Numbered from the stretch's first letter, positions 1-12,302 are shown. The stretch is 64,000 bases of DNA from Magnolia sinica (GCF_029962835.1 NC_080578.1:102279759-102343758); one strand, 5' to 3'. The notes: generated by a model from the sequence alone, not told the origin. Program-made: numbers and translations.

Positions 1-818
1 CGGCATTTACATATCCTAGAAGAAGTACACAAAGGAACTTCTTGAGAAGTTTCATATGGTCAACTATAAAGTTGTAAATACACCTGTTACAATAGGCCTA
101 AAGCTCACAAAAGATGGAGAAGGAAGAAACGTTGACTCAACCCTATTCAAGAGCCTAATCGGAAGCTTAAGGTACCTCACAATCACTAGGCCATATATAG
201 TCTACAGTGTTGGGCTTCTAAGCCGGTATATGGAAGCCCCAAAAGAGTCACACTGGCTAGCTGTAAAACGAGTACTGAGGTATATCAAAGAGACTATTAA
301 GTTTGGTATCTTTTATCCGTACAATGATAAGGCGATGATGTATGGATACTCTGATAGTGATTGAGGTGGTGACCAAGATGAAAGAAAAAGTACCACAGGC
401 TATGCTTTTTATCTTGGGTCGACAGCATTCACATGGAATTCAAAGAAGCAGAGTGTGGTCGCCCTTTCCACATGTGAAGCTGAGTACATAGTAGCTTCAT
501 CCATTGTATGTGAGGCAATCTGGCTAAGGAATCTGCTAAAGGAGCTAAAGCATCCACAGAAGGAATCTACTGTTGTATACGTGGACAACAAGTCGGCAAT
601 CGAACTTGCCAAACATCCAGTTCAGCATGGAAGGAGCAAGCACATCGACACATGATATCATTTTCTTAGAGATCAAGTAAAGCATAAATTGGTTAAGCTG
701 GAATACTGTCACACCATTGAACAAGTGGCAGATATCTTCACCAAAGCATTACCGACTGACACATTCAGGAGAGTTAGATCAATACTTGGAATGAAGCCAA
801 TTTTGGTTTGAAGGGAAG
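1..818 (+). mobile_element. Ty1/copia retrotransposon, 3' end of pol (reverse transcriptase tail and RNase H), cut by window edge
   Basis: Translated pieces across this stretch match the end of copia pol. One is the RT/RNase H linker with the typical GSLRYLTITRPYI and AVKRVLRYIK phrases. The other is the RNase H core with STCEAEYI and [13 protein letters not shown]. The coding part stops just before a purine-rich tract (811-818, AAGGGAAG) that fits the polypurine tract, and the LTR follows directly. The reading is broken in at least one or two places, so this is a fossil. The 5' LTR, gag, protease and integrase lie outside the window. Confidence 0.9.
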
Positions 819-1203
819 TGTTGGAACCAGTAGTGGATTTGTGCAAATCCAAAACCGTGTGAGAATCATATGAGCTAGTTGTGCATACCATGTGAGCTAG
901 CTGTGAGATTAGATTTTTTTTTTTTCCTAAGTTTAGATTGTTAGCTGTGTTAAGATAAATAGTAGATTTCTTTCTGGATTTTTTCTTTCTTTAACTGCCC
1001 TTAGGAAGCATCTAAATAGGGATTTTTTTTTTTTAATCTTTTCACGTAAGGAGAAAAGTCTATAAATGGCACCAGTGTAATTGTTTCAATGCATTCAAAA
1101 GTTCAGCAGTTCAAGGCTCTTTCTCTTTCAATTTTTTATTTTTCTGAGTTTTGTGGTGGCTACAGCCACTCGTCAGTAAAAGGTGGGGTTTTACAACCCA
1201 ACA
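819..1203 (+). repeat. 3' LTR of the copia element
   Basis: A 385-bp block starts TGTTGG and ends CCAACA, a perfect 6-bp terminal inverted repeat. It sits directly after the polypurine tract. A TATA-like CTATAAATG lies near 1060, as expected for an LTR promoter. The partner LTR is outside the window, so neither age nor target duplication can be read. It ends against the ~55-bp minisatellite. Confidence 0.8.
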
Positions 1204-1385
1204 GCTCACACGATTAATTTCTAATACTTAGCACTTTAGACCATTGCTTCAACATTTCGCTCACGCGATCCATTTCTGTTGCTCGACACTTACATGATTG
1301 CCTCAGAACTTCACTCACCTAAACCTTTCTCTTGCTCAGCACTTTGGACAATCGCCTTGCCACCTCGCTCACGCAATCCATTTCT
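1204..1385. repeat. Degenerate ~55-bp minisatellite, first block
   Basis: About three diverged units share the phrases CGCTCACGCGATCCATTTCT, GCTCAGCACTTTGGA and GATCGCCT. The same unit returns at 2371-2784, 3467-3520 and about 6505-6545. The blocks look like one array split by later insertions. Confidence 0.7.
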
Positions 1386-1907
1386 AGTTTTGGTTTTTTA
1401 AAAAAAAAAAAAACCAAATCCAGAACGGTGGAAAGCGACTGCCAGGTTGTGGTGTTAGCCTTTTCTCTACAACATGGAACCCTCCTTGGAATGCTTTCTA
1501 TTGGAAAAACCAGTTTCAAGCTCTTATAGTCTCGCTGTCTATTTCAATCAAGCATATCCCCAGAGAAATTAACATCGCGGACTACCTAGGCAGATGAGCA
1601 ACTCTACTCAGCAGACCAGGTTCATCAATTCAGCGTCTGAACTCCCTCTCTTAGCCAAAGGGGAGCTGGTCCTATATAGGACAGGATTAAGGATGGTCCG
1701 AATCTCATAATTTTTTCCTCATTAATTTTTTCTCTATTATATGATAGGAGAGGCTTTTGGGATGGTCCTCCCGAATGTGAATTTCTGTACAGCAGGGGGT
1801 CTTAGGCTATTTTTTGCCTCAGCCCCCACTCAGTGTTTTTTGTAAGCTCAATTCTCCTTGTCAATGAAAATTTGAGAATCCTTTTTGAAAAAAAAAAAAG
1901 AAAAAAA
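1386..1907 (+). mobile_element. LINE 3' fragment (RNase H end and poly(A) tail)
   Basis: The piece begins within an L1-type RNase H domain (VESDCQVVVLAFS corresponds to VESDSLAVVGLFS in the copies near 3200 and 6300). It runs through a non-coding 3' end to a poly(A) tail at about 1888-1907. The 5' part of the LINE is missing, as is usual for truncated insertions. Several stops show it is dead. It sits inside the ~55-bp minisatellite. An A-run at 1400-1412 marks the left junction. Confidence 0.75.
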
Positions 1908-2041
1908 GTGGTGCTATCTATTACCTTTAAATCAACAAATCAGAATCTGATCTCTAACACTTTCAAGCGTTTCGGATCTAAACAAGTAATTTCCAAATGT
2001 CAATAGAAGAATATATGAAGGGAAGATTGGAGACCATTTCA

Positions 2042-2320
<279 letters not shown>

Positions 2321-2370
2321 TTTCACTGACTGGAAGGGTTCTCGTCGAAGCCAAAGGATGGGAGTGAAGA

Positions 2371-2784
2371 AGCTACCAGGAGTACTTTGGATGATTACCT
2401 CTATGCTTCATTCACACAATCCTTTCTGTTGCCTAGTACTTCTGGCATATGCGCTTGGCACTTCGCTGGTGCAAACTATTTATGTTGCTCCACACTTTGG
2501 ATGATCGACTTGGCACTTTGTTCACATGAATCATATCTTTCACGTAGCACTTTGGACGATCACCTCAACACGTTGCTCGCATGATTCATTTCTTTTGCTC
2601 GGCACTTTAAATGATCGTCTCGGCAATTCACTCGCCCAAACTTCTCCATCGCTCAGCACTTAGGGGGCTCACATGACACTTTACTCTTGCAATTAATTTA
2701 CTTTGGATGATCGCTTCAACACTTTGCTTGCATGATCCACTTATGTCTATCGGCATTTTGGACAATCACCTTGGCACTTTGCTC
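2371..2784. repeat. ~55-bp minisatellite, main block
   Basis: About seven or eight diverged units repeat ACTTTGGATGATCGCCT, GGCACTTTGCTCAC and ATGATCCATTTCT, with unit starts roughly 54-58 bp apart. The array is entered on the left by the RPL37A retrocopy and on the right by a LINE. I see no coding content. Confidence 0.8.
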
Positions 2785-3466
2785 ATTTTTATTTATTTAT
2801 TTTATTTTATTTTATTTTATTTTTTTAAGGCCTACTCAAAAATTCATTGTTGACAAAAGAACCTTACAATCTAAGCAGGAGGCTCCGCCCATAAAAAGGG
2901 CCCAAGACCCCTAGCTATACAAGGCATACACATTCGGCAGGCCCACCCTAAGGGGGCATCCTATCATATCAGGGGAAAAACCCGAATTAAAGGCTAAGAA
3001 AATCGAACCGCTCCTAAACTTGTCCTGTCTAGGACCAGCTCCCCACGGGAGATAATGTGGAGGTCAGAGACAGCCCAGAATAAACTGTTCTGCTAATTAG
3101 AACTACCCCACCGCGCTAAGCTATCTGCCACTGCATTGGCCTCTCAGGGGATATGCTTGATGGAAAAAGATCCTGTGGCCCAGATGGAGTCGAACTGATT
3201 CTTCCAATAGAATACATTCCAAGGAATATTCCCTGCTTTTGAGAAAAGGCCAACCACAGCCAGGGAGTCGCTCTCCACTTTAACGCAGGAAAACCCAAAA
3301 TCCTTACAAAATCTGAGACCGTCAATTACTGCCTTCACTTCCGCAAGAAAACTGGAGCCCACACCATAACCTTTAGAGAAGGCAAACTTGAAATCACCTT
3401 ATCATCTCTGCAAACGCCCCCGCTCCCTGAAGGCCCCGGGTTACCTCTGGATGATTCGTCTACATT
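2785..3466 (-). mobile_element. LINE 3' fragment (RNase H domain) in reverse orientation
   Basis: A T-rich tail (TTTATTTATTTTATTTTA, about 2788-2826) marks the reversed poly(A) end. Minus-strand translation gives an RNase H with GSSFLAEVKAVIDGLRFCKD and VESDSLAVVGLFSKAG. The catalytic-type Glu and Asp are visible in these phrases. The 5' end stops inside the domain at about 3466, where minisatellite sequence resumes. A diverged second copy of bases 3063-3782 lies at 6100-6825. Confidence 0.8.
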
Positions 3467-4030
3467 CAACGGCACTTCGCTCACGTGATCCTTTCCATGG
3501 TTGGGCACTTAGGGCGAACGTGCCTGGCAAAAGAGTTTTTGTTATCTTCATTTTATTTTTTTCTTGGTAAAAGACTCATCTAGGTAGATTTTTTATTTTT
3601 TTTTAGAAAGAAGAATAATAACTCGTTTTTCAAGGGAGTGGATTAGGTGGATCCTAGCTTCACCAAAAATAATGTGGCTCTTACTATGGAATCGACCTTG
3701 ATGTATTTGTTTCATATCCACACTGTCCATCCATTTAGCCATATTATTTTATCTACCCAAAAATTAAGCAATCCAAATCTTATGTGGACCATATTATAGG
3801 AAATAGTGGTGATTAAACATCCCACCATTAAGACCTTCCTAGGGCCCACCATAATGGGCAATGTTTCTTTGCCACCAAACCTATTGATAAAGTCACATGA
3901 GTTTTGTGAAGGGGAAAAAACAAAAGATCTGCTTCATCCAAAACTTTTATAGCCCATTATAAGTTATTAATAGCCAATCACCATCATTTCCTATGGAATG
4001 GTCCACCTAATACTTGAATATGCTTCTTTT
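3467..4030. repeat. Minisatellite remnant and left half of a dispersed MITE-like repeat
   Basis: Bases 3467-3520 are one more minisatellite unit. Bases 3640-4030 carry the dispersed-repeat phrases seen across the window (TTGATGTATTTGTTTCATATCC, then CACTGTCCATCC, and later GTCCACCTAATACTTG). The repeat appears to resume after the copia element at 16293 with GGCTCACGCCCTAAAATGAT, so the copia inserted into it. No gene is seen. Confidence 0.6.
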
Positions 4031-4502
4031 TGTTGAGAAGTGGAGCCACATTTGGGGCGGCGCACGACCGGTCGTGGCCCCTGCTCGACCGGTCATGGTT
4101 ACGCAGATTCGTTTCCGAATCTAATGCAGACTGCGGATTTCTATGTCACCTTTCGCAAGGGTGCGAAAGAGAAATTGCTAAAACTATAAATTGGGGTCCC
4201 TAGGGCTATTCTAGGGTTAAGGTGAATATTGAAAAATATTTCTAAGGTGTGGGCAAGGAATTTTCTCTGTACTTCCAAGGGAGAGGTTAGTATATTGCCT
4301 TGTAATCTTCGTTCTTCATAGTGGAAGTTTGCATCCGTGGTTTTTTACCCTAGATTGGGGTTTTTCCACGTATATCTTGTCTTGTGGTTTGTTTTGGATT
4401 GCTTTAATCTATTTCTAATTTATATTTCTTCCTGTTTATCGTTTGTGGGTGAGGCCTGAGATTGGATCTAGGCTCACTGCGTTGTTGGCGTGTTGTGCAA
4501 CA
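4031..4502 (+). repeat. 5' LTR of the copia element
   Basis: This 472-bp LTR begins TGTTGAGAAGTGG and ends GTGCAACA. It contains the palindrome ACGACCGGTCGT and a TATA-like ACTATAAATTGG. It matches 15842-16292 along its length. Confidence 0.9.
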
Positions 4503-4504
4503 AC

Positions 4505-4516
4505 TGGTATCAGAGC
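4505..4516 (+). promoter_or_regulatory. Primer binding site (initiator tRNA-Met type)
   Basis: TGGTATCAGAGC begins two bases after the 5' LTR. This is the standard plant copia primer site, complementary to the 3' end of initiator tRNA-Met. Confidence 0.9.
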
Positions 4517-4540
4517 TATTAGTTTAGTTCTATTGGAAGC

Positions 4541-5573
4541 GATGACGGAAGAAGAGAAAATTAGAATTGAGAAGTTTGATAGTTTAAACTTTGCCTTCTA
4601 AAAGATGCAAATGGAGGATTATCTGTATCAGAAGAACCTCTATATTCCTCTAGGAGGAAAAGAGAAGAAACCAGAAAAGATGACAGACGATGAATGATTT
4701 TTACTAGATAGAAAGGCTTTAGGAACGATCCAACTCTCTTTGTCTAAGAGCGTCGTCTTTAATATATCCAAGGTGAAAACTACAAAAGAATTAATGGAAG
4801 CCCTACCCACCATATATGAAAAAGCCTCTACGTCCAACAAGGTTTATCTTATGAAACAGCTATTCAACATGAAGATGTTAAATGGTGGGAGCGTGGCTGA
4901 ACATCTAAATGAGTTCAATACAGTCATGAGCCACTTGGGATCCGTTGGCATTGTTTTTAAGGATGAGGTCAGGGCGTTATTGATCTTATCCAGTTCGCCA
5001 GACAGTTGGGATGGTTTGGTGATTGCTGTGAGCAATTCTTTAGGATCAACAAAGCTAAAATTTGATGATGTGGTCGGTCTAATTCTCAGCGAAGAATCTA
5101 GAAGAAATGCATCAGGAGTTTCAGAGGATTCAGGGAATGCTCTAAACGTTGAAGGAAGAGGAAGATCGCTGGATAAAGGAGGCAATAAACACGGGCATTC
5201 TAAGTCAAGAAGAAGTCCAAGGAATCAAAAGATAAAGACGGGTGTTGGCATTGAGACAAGAAGGGGCATATGAAACGTGATTGCAGGGCGCTCAAGAAAC
5301 AAAAAGGAAGCTCTCAAGGCGGGAAGGATTCAGTGAATCTATCTGAGGAGAGTGACACAGGGGCATTGATCTTGTCTCTTGATGCGAGAAATGAGTCTTG
5401 GGTTATAGACTCGGGTGCTTCGTTTCATGGCACTTCGTGTAAGGAAGTTCTACGTAACTATATATCAGGTGACTTCGGGAGAGTCTACTTAGGTGATGAT
5501 GAGTCGTGTAGTATTGTTGGAAAGGGAGATGTTCATATGAATCAGAAAGATGGAACGATGTTAAAATTAAAGG
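4541..5573 (+). mobile_element. copia gag and protease region, first copy
   Basis: The stretch shows a copia gag core (VAEHLNEFNTVMSHLGSVG), a basic zinc-knuckle region and the protease motif WVIDSGASFHGT. Bases 4915-5573 recur at 12303-12961 with no difference I could see. The copia sequence stops abruptly at 5573, where a gypsy LTR fragment begins. Confidence 0.85.
4915..5573 (+). repeat. 659-bp direct repeat, copy 1 (gag/protease piece)
   Basis: Alignment by eye gives a constant offset of 7388 bases to 12303-12961. All conceptual translations on both strands are the same in the two copies. It forms the left edge of the foreign block. Confidence 0.93.
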
Positions 5574-6099
5574 GTTCCACTATGATGGTTTTAGGAAATC
5601 AGATCCATCCATCCGTCTTATCTCCTCATATAATGCGTTGAATTCGAAGTTGAGGCATATTCAGATAGCATGTGGGCCCCACTCAATGAATTGCGGGGCT
5701 GATCCATCTGTTGGCTCACTTCCAGAGATATTTCATGGTTGAAATTTTACATGTACGGTTAATTTATGGTCCCCAGGCCATGTATGAAGTTTCGTGTCAA
5801 TCTGATGGCAGGAACCCTATGATCTTACATTCTGGACCAATTTCAGGCCTCTTTAACATGAACGGCTTGATCTTTTCGGATCCCTGGCATGTAAAACCGT
5901 TGATTTTGGTCCCATGGAGTCTGTCCCTTGCCTTGGTGAATTCTAAGTGTTAATTCTATGCTTTTAGCACCCTGTTTCCATCCGAGCTCCTAAACACACC
6001 TTGCAGCATAAACACAGTTAAATTGGGCCATTAAACAATACCATATTAGTAAATCTAGGCAATAAATGGGGTCTGATATGCAATATTTGACCCTCAACA
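5574..6099 (-). repeat. Fragment of an Athila-like gypsy LTR
   Basis: This stretch aligns to the right-hand part of the Athila-like LTRs at 30735-32927 and 60099-62127. Shared phrases include TACGGTTAATTTATGG, GATCTTACATTCTGG and the terminal GATATGCAATATTTGACCC then TCAACA. Its right end is a genuine LTR terminus (6099). Its left end is cut at the junction with the copia repeat. It is diverged from both Athila elements in the window. Confidence 0.8.
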
Positions 6100-6504
6100 T
6101 CAGAGACAGCCTGGAATAAACTGTTCTGCTGATTAGAACCGCCCCAGCACGCTAAGCTATTTGCCACTGCGTTGGCCTCTTTGGGGATATGCTTGGTGGA
6201 AAAAGATCATGTGGCCTGGATGGAGTCGAACTGATCCTTCCAACAGAATGCGTTCTAAGGAATATTCCCTGCTTTCGAGAAAAGGCCAACCACAGCCAGG
6301 GAGTCGCTCTCCACCTTGACGCAGGAAAACCCAAAATCCTTACAAAATCTGAGACCGTCAATTACTACCTTCACTTCCGCAAGAAAACTGGAGCCCACAC
6401 CATAACCTGTAGAGAAGGCAAACTTGAAATCACCCTTATCATCTCTGCAAACGCCCCCGCTCCCTGAAGGCCCCGGGTTACCTCTGGACGATTCGTCTAC
6501 ATTC
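6100..6504 (-). mobile_element. LINE RNase H fragment, second copy
   Basis: On the minus strand it reads an RNase H N-terminal half with PLNVDESSRGNPGPSGSGG, then the AEVKVVIDGLRF and VESDSLAVVGLF phrases. It is a diverged copy (several percent) of 3063-3466. The poly(A) end is missing because the gypsy LTR abuts it. The 5' side is cut at the minisatellite unit. Confidence 0.8.
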
Positions 6505-6823
6505 AACGGCACTTCACTCACGTGATCCTTTCTATGGCTGGGCACTTAGGGTGAACATGCCTGGCAAAAGAGTTTTTGTTATCTTCATTTTCTTTGTTTC
6601 TTAGTAAAAGACTCATCTAGGTAGGTTTTTTTATTGTTTTTTTTTTTAAAGAAGAATAATAACTCGTTTGTTAGGGGAGTGGATTAGGTGGATCCTAGCT
6701 TCACCGAAAATAATGTGGCTCTTACTATGGAATCGACCTTGATGTATTTGTTTCATATACACACTGTCCATCCATTTTGCCATATCATTTTATCTACCTA
6801 CCCAAAAATGAAGCAATCCAAAT
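6505..6823. repeat. Minisatellite unit and dispersed repeat, copy of 3467-3780
   Basis: This is collinear with 3467-3782, including the GGTGGATCCTAGCTTCACC phrase, up to AAGCAATCCAAATCTT. The T-rich tail of the large LINE then interrupts it. No gene is seen. Confidence 0.75.
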
Positions 6824-7030
6824 CTTTTTTCTTTTGTTTTTTAAAGAACCACAATTGTAATGATATGAAGGCCAAAGACTGTACAGCGCTTCGAGTGAGC
6901 TCCAATCAACAAAAAGAAAGGAGCTCACCTATCATGTACTGAACAAAACCAAAGACACAGAAGAGAAATACAGGGCACTACGCCCGGGGCTGCAGAACGA
7001 AACCAGGGAAACGGCCCCCACCACGAGGGG

Positions 7031-10000
7031 TCAAACTCGCAGATTCCCCAGGCCTGCCTTATCCAAGACCAGGAAGCCTCTGATATGCCTGGGCAAGCCG
7101 AGAGGAGAGCGGAAGAAGGAATTAGCATAGTCTTCACTAGCCGCTCTAGCAAGGGCATCCGCCACAGCATTCCCTTTGCGGAAGATATGCCTGGAGGAGA
7201 GGTTGATAGAGCAACTGATATGGTGGATGGTCCCCATCCTATACCAAATGTTCCAGGGGCAATGGCGAGAAGGGTTGGCAGCTGCTTCCACCACCATTTT
7301 CGAGTCAGATTCCACGATAATATGTGAAAAGCCCAACTTGCTACAAAGGATGATGCCATTAAGCATAGCCTAAGCCTCTGCTATCATATTCATTACGTAA
7401 CCGTAGTACCGGTGGAAGGTAAAAATAAATTGAACCTGGGAATCCCTGCAGACTCCTCCTCCACCACTCTCTCCCGGATTTCCACGGGAGGAGCCATCCA
7501 CGTTCAGCTTGACCCACCTAGGAGGGGGATGCACCCAACAAACAATCTGAGGCTTAGCTCCGAGTTTCCCCCTGCGAAGGAGAAATGGTGGCATTGAGAG
7601 ATACCCGAGACGATCGGGGAAGGATGGCTACTAATGGGGCTACCGAGATCTTGCAGCCATCTGAAGACCCGAGAAATAATAGAAGAAGATGATATCTGGA
7701 TCCCATCAAACCTGGACGCATTCCGGCTCAACCATAACTCCCATGATGAAAGGCCAGGAATCAGGCCCACTAAGAACTTTTGACGAGAAGTGGAGGAGGC
7801 CCTGGAAGACCAGAAGTTGATCCGCTGCTGAATAGAGTGGGAGGGAATGTAGGGGACGTCAAACAGGCGATGGAAATGGGTCCACATAACAGAGGCTGTG
7901 TACCTGAAACAGAGAAGGTGGTCCAGGTTCTCCTCCCTGAAAGCGGAGGGCCTGATCAGATGAGGAGGCGTAGCAGTAGGGGGCTGAGAAGGAGCCAGGG
8001 GAGCAGCAATGGACAGTGCTGAAGTAGGGGTTGAGGCAGGCCGCTGATGCAAAGATGTTGCCCCAAAGGAAGGACAGGGCTGCTGGAAGGAAGGCAAGGT
8101 AGACATGACCAAAACAGGGCCATGCAAGTTGACGATGTTCGGTTCCACGCTGGCTAGCGATGGCCCAGGAACTTCACAGCAACATTCACAACGAGAGGCA
8201 AGGTGCACACCGAATTTTTGGACCACCGCATCCACCGGGATGGCGTGGTGCATAATCTTCTAGGCGGGAGGACCTTATTCCAAGCCCAACGCGTCCATCG
8301 CAGAGTTTGCCGGTGCTGCCAGATCTCGTTCCAAGCTGAAGAGAGTGAGAATTCACCGGACGTTGAAAGGTCCCAGGCCAGGATGTCCTCTCTTCTCGAT
8401 AGATGAACAAGGGTGTTCGTCAGGAGCTGGAATGTAGCAGCAGGGAGGATGTCCCTGATATTGTGCCAGAATGATCGGGCAAATGGAGCGTAGAAGTTCT
8501 TGACCGTCAATTCCCTTAGGTGGGCTAGAATGGGACCTTCCACAAGGCTGGCCATGAATCCCTCGCCAGTCCAGTCATGGTTCTAGAAGCTAACATCACC
8601 CTCACCGAGCAGCCATTTCGAATGAAGGGTAGCAGTCGGAAGAGATTTCTGCAAGTCCTTCCAGATTGTGGAGTTAACTGCAGAAGTCATTCCCCTGGGT
8701 TTGGCGAATTTGCTGAAATATTTCTTCACCATGAGTCTCGCCCAAAGAGATCTCCCCTCCAAGAAATTCCTACTCATTTTAATCCTGAACGCTGTCATAA
8801 TATCCTCCATAGACCTGAAACCCAGACCTCCCTCAGATGGAGGGTAACAGAGGTTGGACCATTTAATCCAATGCTTCTTTTTCTGACTGTTCGCGTTTCC
8901 CCAGAAAAAATTTGAAAGGATAGATTCCATCAGCCTACAAGTTGCTTTAGGGATGTTCACCGCTGACAAAACATGGATAGGCATGCTGGACAAGACATGT
9001 TTGATCAGAATCATTCTAGCTGCCGGATTAAGAATTCTTGATTTCCAGCCCTCAAGCTTGTGTAGAATTTTCTGGACAAGCGGGAGCAAGAGGTTGGCCC
9101 GAACTTTGCCTTTCATCAAGGGGATGCCCAGGTAAGTGCATGGAAGGGTGGCCTGCTTGAACCCTATCGTATTCCTAATTTGGCGAATTTTGGCGAGAGA
9201 CGCTTTTGATGGCAAGAGAAATACTGTTTTGTTGACGTTCACCTTTTGGCCTGACACCTGCTCATAGTTAGTAATGAACTTGAGGAGAGGCCGCACCGTC
9301 CTTATCTTGCCATTTAAAAACAAAATTGCATCATCTGTAAAAAATAAATGGGTTAGAATGGGATAGTTAGAAGGGAGCTTGAACGGCTGGCACGTTCCCG
9401 TTAGGAAGAGGTGGCGAATACCCCGGCTAAAGACTTCAGCGGCCAAGATAAAAAGGGATGGGGATAGGGGGTCCCCTTGTCGTAAGCCTCTGGAGGAGGG
9501 GAAGAAGCCAAAGGCTCGACCATTTATGAGGATCGAAAACCAGTTACCCATCCAACATCACCGAGCTTGGAAGATCCAGCGTTGGTCAAAACCACATTGC
9601 TTCAACACCTGAGAGAGGAAAGACCATTCAAACCTGTCATAGGCTTTTTCCATGTCCAACTTGACGATCATGTTACCGCCAAACACTTTCCGGTCCAACT
9701 CATGGATCATTTCCCTTGCGATGGAAATGTTTTCCACAATTGATCTGCCCTTGACAAAAGCCCCTTGCTCTTCAGAGATGATGGAGGGAAGGATGGAAGC
9801 CAGCCTAGAGGCGATTATCTTAGAGAAGATCTTCACGATGACGTTGCAAAGGCTGATGGGCTGGAAATCCATCATGGTTTCCGGGTTGTTCTTCTTCGGG
9901 ATGAGGCAAATGAGGGTGCATTGGAATTATCTAGGGATAGGTCCGCCTGGGAGAAAATCCTTCGTAGCTTCAAAAATATCATTGCTAATGAGATCCCAGC

Positions 10001-11395
10001 AAGAGGAGAAGAATGCACCGTCAAAACCATCCAGCCCAGGAGCACTTTCAATCGGGATTGAGGAAACCGTAGTCCTAACTTCTTCAATCGTAAGAGGGGC
10101 AGCTAGATCAGAATTCATCTGTTGGGTGACTAATGTAGGGATAGAAGAAAGGATGGCTTCGTTCTCAACCCTAGCCTGTGTTGTAAACAGATCCTTAAAA
10201 TAGTCCACGACTGTCCTACCAATGTCTTCAATATTGTCAATGATTTCCCCTGATGAGAGCTTGATTCTATTAATAGACATCCTTCTATGCTTGGACAACA
10301 CCGAATCATGAAAAAACTTTTTGTTTCTGTCCCCTTCCTGAAGCCAATTAATCCAGAATTTCTGTTTCAAAATAGCTCCTGCTGTAGCTGAGCCAACTTA
10401 AGAACTTCCCTTACTGCATTCAATCTCTCAATTCTTGCATCCGAGGGAGAAGAGAGGAGGGATGCTTCAGCACGGACGATTTCATCCTCAGCCTACTGCA
10501 CCTTACTGTGCACGTCACCAAAGGTGGATCGATTCCACTCTCTGAGGACACTTTTTAGGTATTTCATCTTAAGAAGAACCTTGATCATGGGAGTTGCAGC
10601 AACTTCAATCTTGCAGGCAGCCTTTACAACCCTCTTGAAATCCTCGTGGGTAGTCCACATGCGTTGGAAGCGAAACGGGCGAGGAAAATTATCATTGTCA
10701 TCCTGGAAGCTCATGAGCAATGGGGAGTGATCAGAATAGACTCGCGTGAGGTGATCAACTTTAAAGTTTGGGAGGGTACTGATCCAACTCGTGTTTACAA
10801 GCATCCTGTTAAGTCTGGCCCATCTCCGCCCTGTACCTACTATGTTGTTGCACCACGTGAAAATAGACCCATTGAATCCTGCATTAAGAAGACAAGCATC
10901 GTTAATGGCTCCAAGGAAATCGCTCATCGATGCTGAAAAGGATGGAAGACCACCCATTCGTTCATCAGTGCCGACTGTGGAGTTGAAGTCACTGCAAGCC
11001 AGCCATGGCCCATTGTTCAGGCGAGAAATCAGACAAAGATCTTCCCACAGTTCCTTTCTCCGCTCCTTGTCGCAACTAGAATAGACTGTCGATATCATAA
11101 CTGGTGGGGAATTGGCAAGGGAGAGCATAAGCGTAACACTTTGCTTGGAAGCTCGGACTGGTTGGACAATGATGCCTTACCTGGCAAGGACCCAGATTCT
11201 TCCTTCAAAAGCTTCTTCCATTAAATGAAATTCGAACCCCAGCTTCACAGCCACGAAGTCTCTCTTTGAAGCTCTAATCATTGCCTATTGGAGAATTAGA
11301 ATAGCAACCTTGTGTTTCTTGATCAATTGTCTCAAATGGCGGGTAGTTTGGGCATTACCTACCCCTCGCACGTTCCAAGGGAGGATGCTAAACAT
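7031..11395 (-). pseudogene. LINE ORF2: endonuclease, reverse transcriptase, zf-RVT, RNase H (broken)
   Basis: ORF2 starts at the ATG at 11393-11395 with MFSILPWNVRGVGNAQ, the usual opening of the plant L1 endonuclease. That domain runs to about 10500 (SDFNSTVG, YSDHSPLLMSF). The reverse transcriptase spans about 10370-8583, with LDMEKAYDR, SRGLRQGDPLSPS and TYLGIPL. The catalytic box reads FTDDAILF where most relatives have FADD. A zf-RVT region follows at about 8560-7900 (ASRCECC). The RNase H closes it at about 7570-7031, with KLNVDGSSRGNPG, VESDSKMVVEA and GNAVADALA. In-frame stops include TAG at 11285-11287 in the endonuclease and TAG at 7370-7372 in the RNase H. The zf-RVT part changes frame near 8200. 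The copy is therefore inactive but well preserved. The protein would copy LINE RNA at a nicked chromosomal target. Confidence 0.88.
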
Positions 11396-11972
11396 CGGAT
11401 ACCCATCCTTTTTGCTCGGCCCTTCTACGGATCCAATTCAGTTTCTGGCTCCTTCTGCTGAGCACTGAAATTGTTGTTCGTCCTCGCCTTTTGGTTATCT
11501 TCACAGGCGTAACACTTTCTTCATCTTCATGAGTTTCAGGTGCAGAGAACTCAGATTCGATAGACGCCCTCTCAGCTTCAATGTCTACCCATAGGGAGAT
11601 CCCATTCTCATCGTTAATGGCAGCCTGTTGGGCTAGAGGACTGACAAGAGGGCATTGAAGCCTGACTGATCCCTGACCAAAGGTGTCTGAATTGGCGCCA
11701 TCCTCATAAGGATCATAGCACACCTGGAGAGCGTTATTGGTTTCCAGCATCATAGCTTCCACTCTAACAGTGGTGAGGTCTAATCGGTTCTCCCAAGTCT
11801 GAAGGATCTGATTTTCTTCATTATTATGAGTGGTTGGGGCAATCAGGCTGAGAGAAGCAAGATTCGATTTTGGCAGAGTTGGGGTGTCCCTAAACAATCG
11901 CTGAACACCCGAGAGCCAGCCTTCCCACTCATTCATAACATTGCCATCGATAGGAATTCCAGGATGATCCAT
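11388..11972 (-). pseudogene. LINE ORF1 C-terminal part
   Basis: This minus-strand frame directly precedes ORF2. Its stop (11388-11390) overlaps the ORF2 ATG region by eight bases. It ends in a basic stretch (KITKRRGRTTI, RRRAEQKG), as expected for a nucleic-acid-binding ORF1 tail. The upstream 12005-12302 stretch is proline-rich in translation and repetitive. The expected zinc knuckle and N-terminal domain are absent because the LINE is truncated. I assign it to ORF1 from position rather than clear sequence identity. Confidence 0.55.
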
Positions 11973-12302
11973 TGGCGGAGTAGATTGTTGGGGGGTTGAG
12001 GAAGGCTAGGGAGATGGGAGGGTTGGCAGAGTGGGTGGGTCTGAGGGCTTAGGATTAGGCAATAGGAAGGGAGGTTGGGTGAGAGGGCCTAGGAATTCGG
12101 ACGGGTTAGCAGCACTGGTGAGGGGTTGAGAAGGGCTGAGGGGATGGGAGGGTTGGCAGTGGGTGTGAGGACCTTGGAATTGGGTAGGGTTTGCAGGCTT
12201 GAAGGTCTGATTGTGGATAGACAGGGGGCAAGGCAAGGTAGCTGAGGTATGTAGGTTCTGCGAAGATAGGGTAGAAGGGACTGAGGGTGTGAGGTTAGTA
12301 GG

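Larger units (their letters stand above)
6824..12302 (-). mobile_element. Long L1-type LINE with RNase H, 5'-truncated
   Basis: A reversed poly(A) tail (T-rich, 6824-6842) opens a 5.5-kb LINE on the minus strand. In element order it holds a proline-rich ORF1 end, an endonuclease, a reverse transcriptase, a zf-RVT domain and an RNase H. The 5' end is lost at 12302, where copia sequence resumes. The zinc-knuckle part of ORF1 is not seen. The two flanks belong to different sequences (dispersed repeat on the left, copia on the right), so no target duplication can be recognised. Confidence 0.9.
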
